From assembly GCA_048498995.1 (NCBI GenBank), contig JBEHWX010000130.1, positions 1-14,977 of the forward strand: 14,977 nucleotides of DNA, given 5' to 3'. This stretch comes from JBEHWX01 sp048498995. GTDB lineage: Bacteria > Bacteroidota > Ignavibacteria > OLB7. How positions within the stretch are numbered: the first letter of the stretch is position 1; every line of letters begins with the position of its first letter. Below are positions 13,359 to 14,977 of the stretch, one piece after another. Both the position numbers and the translations under genes were made by a program. The notes under the pieces were generated by a model. It saw nothing but the letters and a program-made list of their open reading frames with translations. It did no database searches and was not told the origin of the DNA.

Positions 13359-13898
13359 ATGAAGGACGCACGTCGCACATTCGCGCGCTTCAATAGAACC
13401 GCCGATCTCTGGATGCGGGATCTCGGACGCTATACGCCCGACCAGTTTCTCAGGAAATCGTCGGCCGGGGCGTGGTCGATCGGCCAGGTCTACGGACATC
13501 TGGTGTTCGGGACCAGGAAGATGCACCTGCCGAACATCGATCAGTGTCTGCGCGGCCAGGGCTCATCGGGATCGGGTGGAAAGACGATGCCCGGACGGAT
13601 CTGCTTTCTGCTGGGGAGCTTCCCGCCGGCGCGGATAACGGTTCCCTCCTCCACGCCCGGCTATACGCCGGAGCAGCCGACGAGTCAGGAGGAGATCCGG
13701 ACCTCCCTCGCCGCGCTGGTCGAGGAGATGCGCGCGGTCGCCGATCGGATCGCGGCTTCCGGCCCGGGCGCAAAGACCAAGCATCCCAGGCTCGGCATGC
13801 TCTCGGCCGCGGAGTGGTATCAACTGATCGAGATGCATTTCCGCCACCATCTCCGGCAGAAGAGACGCCTGGAGAGCGAGCTGGGCATCGGCGGCTGA
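13359..13898 (+). CDS. DinB-fold family protein
   Basis: A 179-residue four-helix-bundle protein of the DinB/YfiT-like superfamily, whose members often bind a metal through three histidines and act as thiol-dependent transferases; a specific reaction cannot be assigned. Visible features are the AWSIGQVYGHLVF block (38-50, with His47) and the C-terminal MHFRHHLRQKRRLE helix (159-172, with His160 and His164), giving the expected His triad spacing. The frame is open back to ATG 13275, which would add 28 residues. I prefer 13359 because the family starts there, GGAA lies eight bases upstream, and a perfect hairpin sits within the extra segment. It is located between the WYL regulator and the DUF1223 lipoprotein, all on the plus strand. 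Confidence 0.82.
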   Translation: MKDARRTFARFNRTADLWMRDLGRYTPDQFLRKSSAGAWSIGQVYGHLVFGTRKMHLPNIDQCLRGQGSSGSGGKTMPGRICFLLGSFPPARITVPSSTPGYTPEQPTSQEEIRTSLAALVEEMRAVADRIAASGPGAKTKHPRLGMLSAAEWYQLIEMHFRHHLRQKRRLESELGIGG

Positions 13899-13962
13899 GG
13901 AAATCGCGGGAGCGGATGGCCGTCATCCGGACGTACCGATGATGAACACGATGGAGAGAATC

Positions 13963-14805
13963 ATGGCGATGCCGTTCCGCGCGATGTTCCCGGGTCTGCC
14001 GCTGTCGGCGGCCCTGCTGATGATCTCCGGATGCCGAGGAAGCGAAGGCCGCCATGTGGGGGAGCTCGATACCGGCTCGCGGAGCACCTCGATCGAGGCA
14101 ACGCCGGCGGCCCTCCGTGAGCACCCGCGCGGGGTGGCCGTCGTGGAGCTGTTCACCTCCGAGGGATGCTCGAGCTGTCCGCCGGCCGATGCCCTCCTCA
14201 CCCGTTTGTCGGACGAGACTCGGGCCGACGGCGCCGAGGTGATTCCCCTGTCGATGCACGTCGACTACTGGAACCGGCTCGGATGGCGCGATCCCTTCAG
14301 CGACCGGACCTATTCCGACCGGCAGGGAGCGTATGCGCGAAGGCTCGGAGTGAAGAGCGTCTACACGCCGCAGATCGTCGTCAACGGGACGACGGAGCTG
14401 GTCGGATCGAACGAGTCCGGCGTGCGCGAGGCGGTCGATCGCGCGATCGCGGTGACGCCGGCGGCCACGGTGACTCTCACCACCAGCTCAGGTTCATCGA
14501 CCGGCGCCGTGACGGTCGCCTACGATGTTGCCGGGGCACCGGCCGGAAGCTCGCTGGTGCTGGCGGTGACCGAGCGCGACCTTACGGTGCGTGTGCCGAG
14601 CGGTGAGAACGCCGGGCGGACGCTTCGGCACGACAACGTGGTGCGGAGCCTGCGATCGGTGCCGCTGGACTCCTCGGCGCGCGGAACCGTGACGGTCCCC
14701 CTGACTGGAGTATCGCGACGCGACAGAGCAGGGCTCGTGGCGTTCGTGCAGAACCGTGAGACGCTCCGGATCACGGGAGCAGCAACGGTGCCGGTCGGCG
14801 AATAG
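13963..14805 (+). CDS. DUF1223 thioredoxin-like lipoprotein
   Basis: A 280-residue DUF1223 protein. From this start, residues 1-24 form a lipoprotein signal with the lipobox Ile-Ser-Gly-Cys (Cys24 lipidated). The domain begins at GVAVVELFTSEGCSSCPPAD (57-76), with a CxxC motif Cys69-Ser-Ser-Cys72 on a thioredoxin-like fold. VDYWNRLGWRDPFSDR and YTPQIVVNG are other conserved blocks, the cis-Pro region lying in YTPQ. The C-terminal part (from about 172) is beta-rich. A redox role at the membrane is plausible but unproven. GGAG at 13953-13956 lies six bases before this ATG. ATG at 13939 is an alternative that adds eight residues to the signal peptide. It is probably co-transcribed with the DinB-type gene. 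Confidence 0.9.
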   Translation: MAMPFRAMFPGLPLSAALLMISGCRGSEGRHVGELDTGSRSTSIEATPAALREHPRGVAVVELFTSEGCSSCPPADALLTRLSDETRADGAEVIPLSMHVDYWNRLGWRDPFSDRTYSDRQGAYARRLGVKSVYTPQIVVNGTTELVGSNESGVREAVDRAIAVTPAATVTLTTSSGSSTGAVTVAYDVAGAPAGSSLVLAVTERDLTVRVPSGENAGRTLRHDNVVRSLRSVPLDSSARGTVTVPLTGVSRRDRAGLVAFVQNRETLRITGAATVPVGE

Positions 14806-14887
14806 ACCGGCGATTGCACGAGCCATAATTCAACCGCCGGTGAGGGCAATCATAACCGCTTCGTATCGAGGATCATTATCGCGAAGC
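14806..14887 (+). terminator. Inverted repeats downstream of the DUF1223 gene
   Basis: ACCGGCG (14806-14812), starting on the base after the stop, pairs perfectly with CGCCGGT (14835-14841) across a 22-base loop. A second pair, gcttcg (14858-14863) with cgaagc (14882-14887), follows. Neither is followed by a T-run, so termination is only suggested. From here to the window end I see no gene. Confidence 0.35.
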
Positions 14888-14977
14888 TGACGGCCAGAGC
14901 GAAACGGGAAAAAGATGGGGCGATGATGTGAATGGCGGGCCTTCCTACAATCGTACCCTTCTGAAAACAGCCGCGGA

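Overview
This is a GC-rich bacterial chromosomal window with strong G/C third-position bias, which leaves long spurious open frames antisense to the real genes. No single gene fixes the phylum. A DUF5916/CBM9-like outer-membrane protein, a DUF4173-type membrane protein beside a winged-helix regulator, and a PHA-system family protein together suggest an uncultured Gram-negative lineage such as Gemmatimonadota, Candidatus Eisenbacteria or Acidobacteriota. I infer this from gene content and did not test it. I see no rRNA, tRNA, CRISPR array, transposase or phage gene.

Layout. (1) 41-2195, minus: a housekeeping run smpB - tyrS - yraN (trans-translation, tyrosyl-tRNA charging, a predicted nuclease-fold protein). 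tyrS and yraN overlap by one base. (2) 2496-5068, minus: a six-segment membrane protein, a winged-helix regulator overlapping it, and a large DUF4173-type membrane protein. Near-identical 17-bp sites lie upstream of the first and third genes, so the regulator probably controls both transcription units. (3) 5239-5514, minus: a small PHA-system family protein between two strong hairpins. (4) 5666-8914, minus: a leaderless XRE-TPR regulator gene followed by a two-lobed retropepsin-like aspartic protease with a PDZ domain and no visible signal peptide. (5) 9062-12198, plus: a helical TPR-like protein of unknown function, divergent from the XRE-TPR gene, then a DUF5916 outer-membrane barrel with a CBM9-like domain, closed by a clear Rho-independent terminator. 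(6) 12285-14805, plus: a WYL-domain regulator, a DinB-fold protein and a DUF1223 thioredoxin-like lipoprotein, closely spaced.

The most distinctive signals are regulatory. Two minus-strand promoters (for the genes starting at 5068 and 8914) share a 17-bp spacer, a TATACT -10 box and only 6-7 nt between that box and the ATG, which predicts leaderless mRNAs. The shared 17-bp site next to the winged-helix gene and the 10-bp phased repeats in front of the XRE-TPR gene look like operators. The best candidate for a little-described system is the XRE-TPR regulator paired with a predicted intracellular two-lobed aspartic protease-PDZ protein. Its function is inference only.
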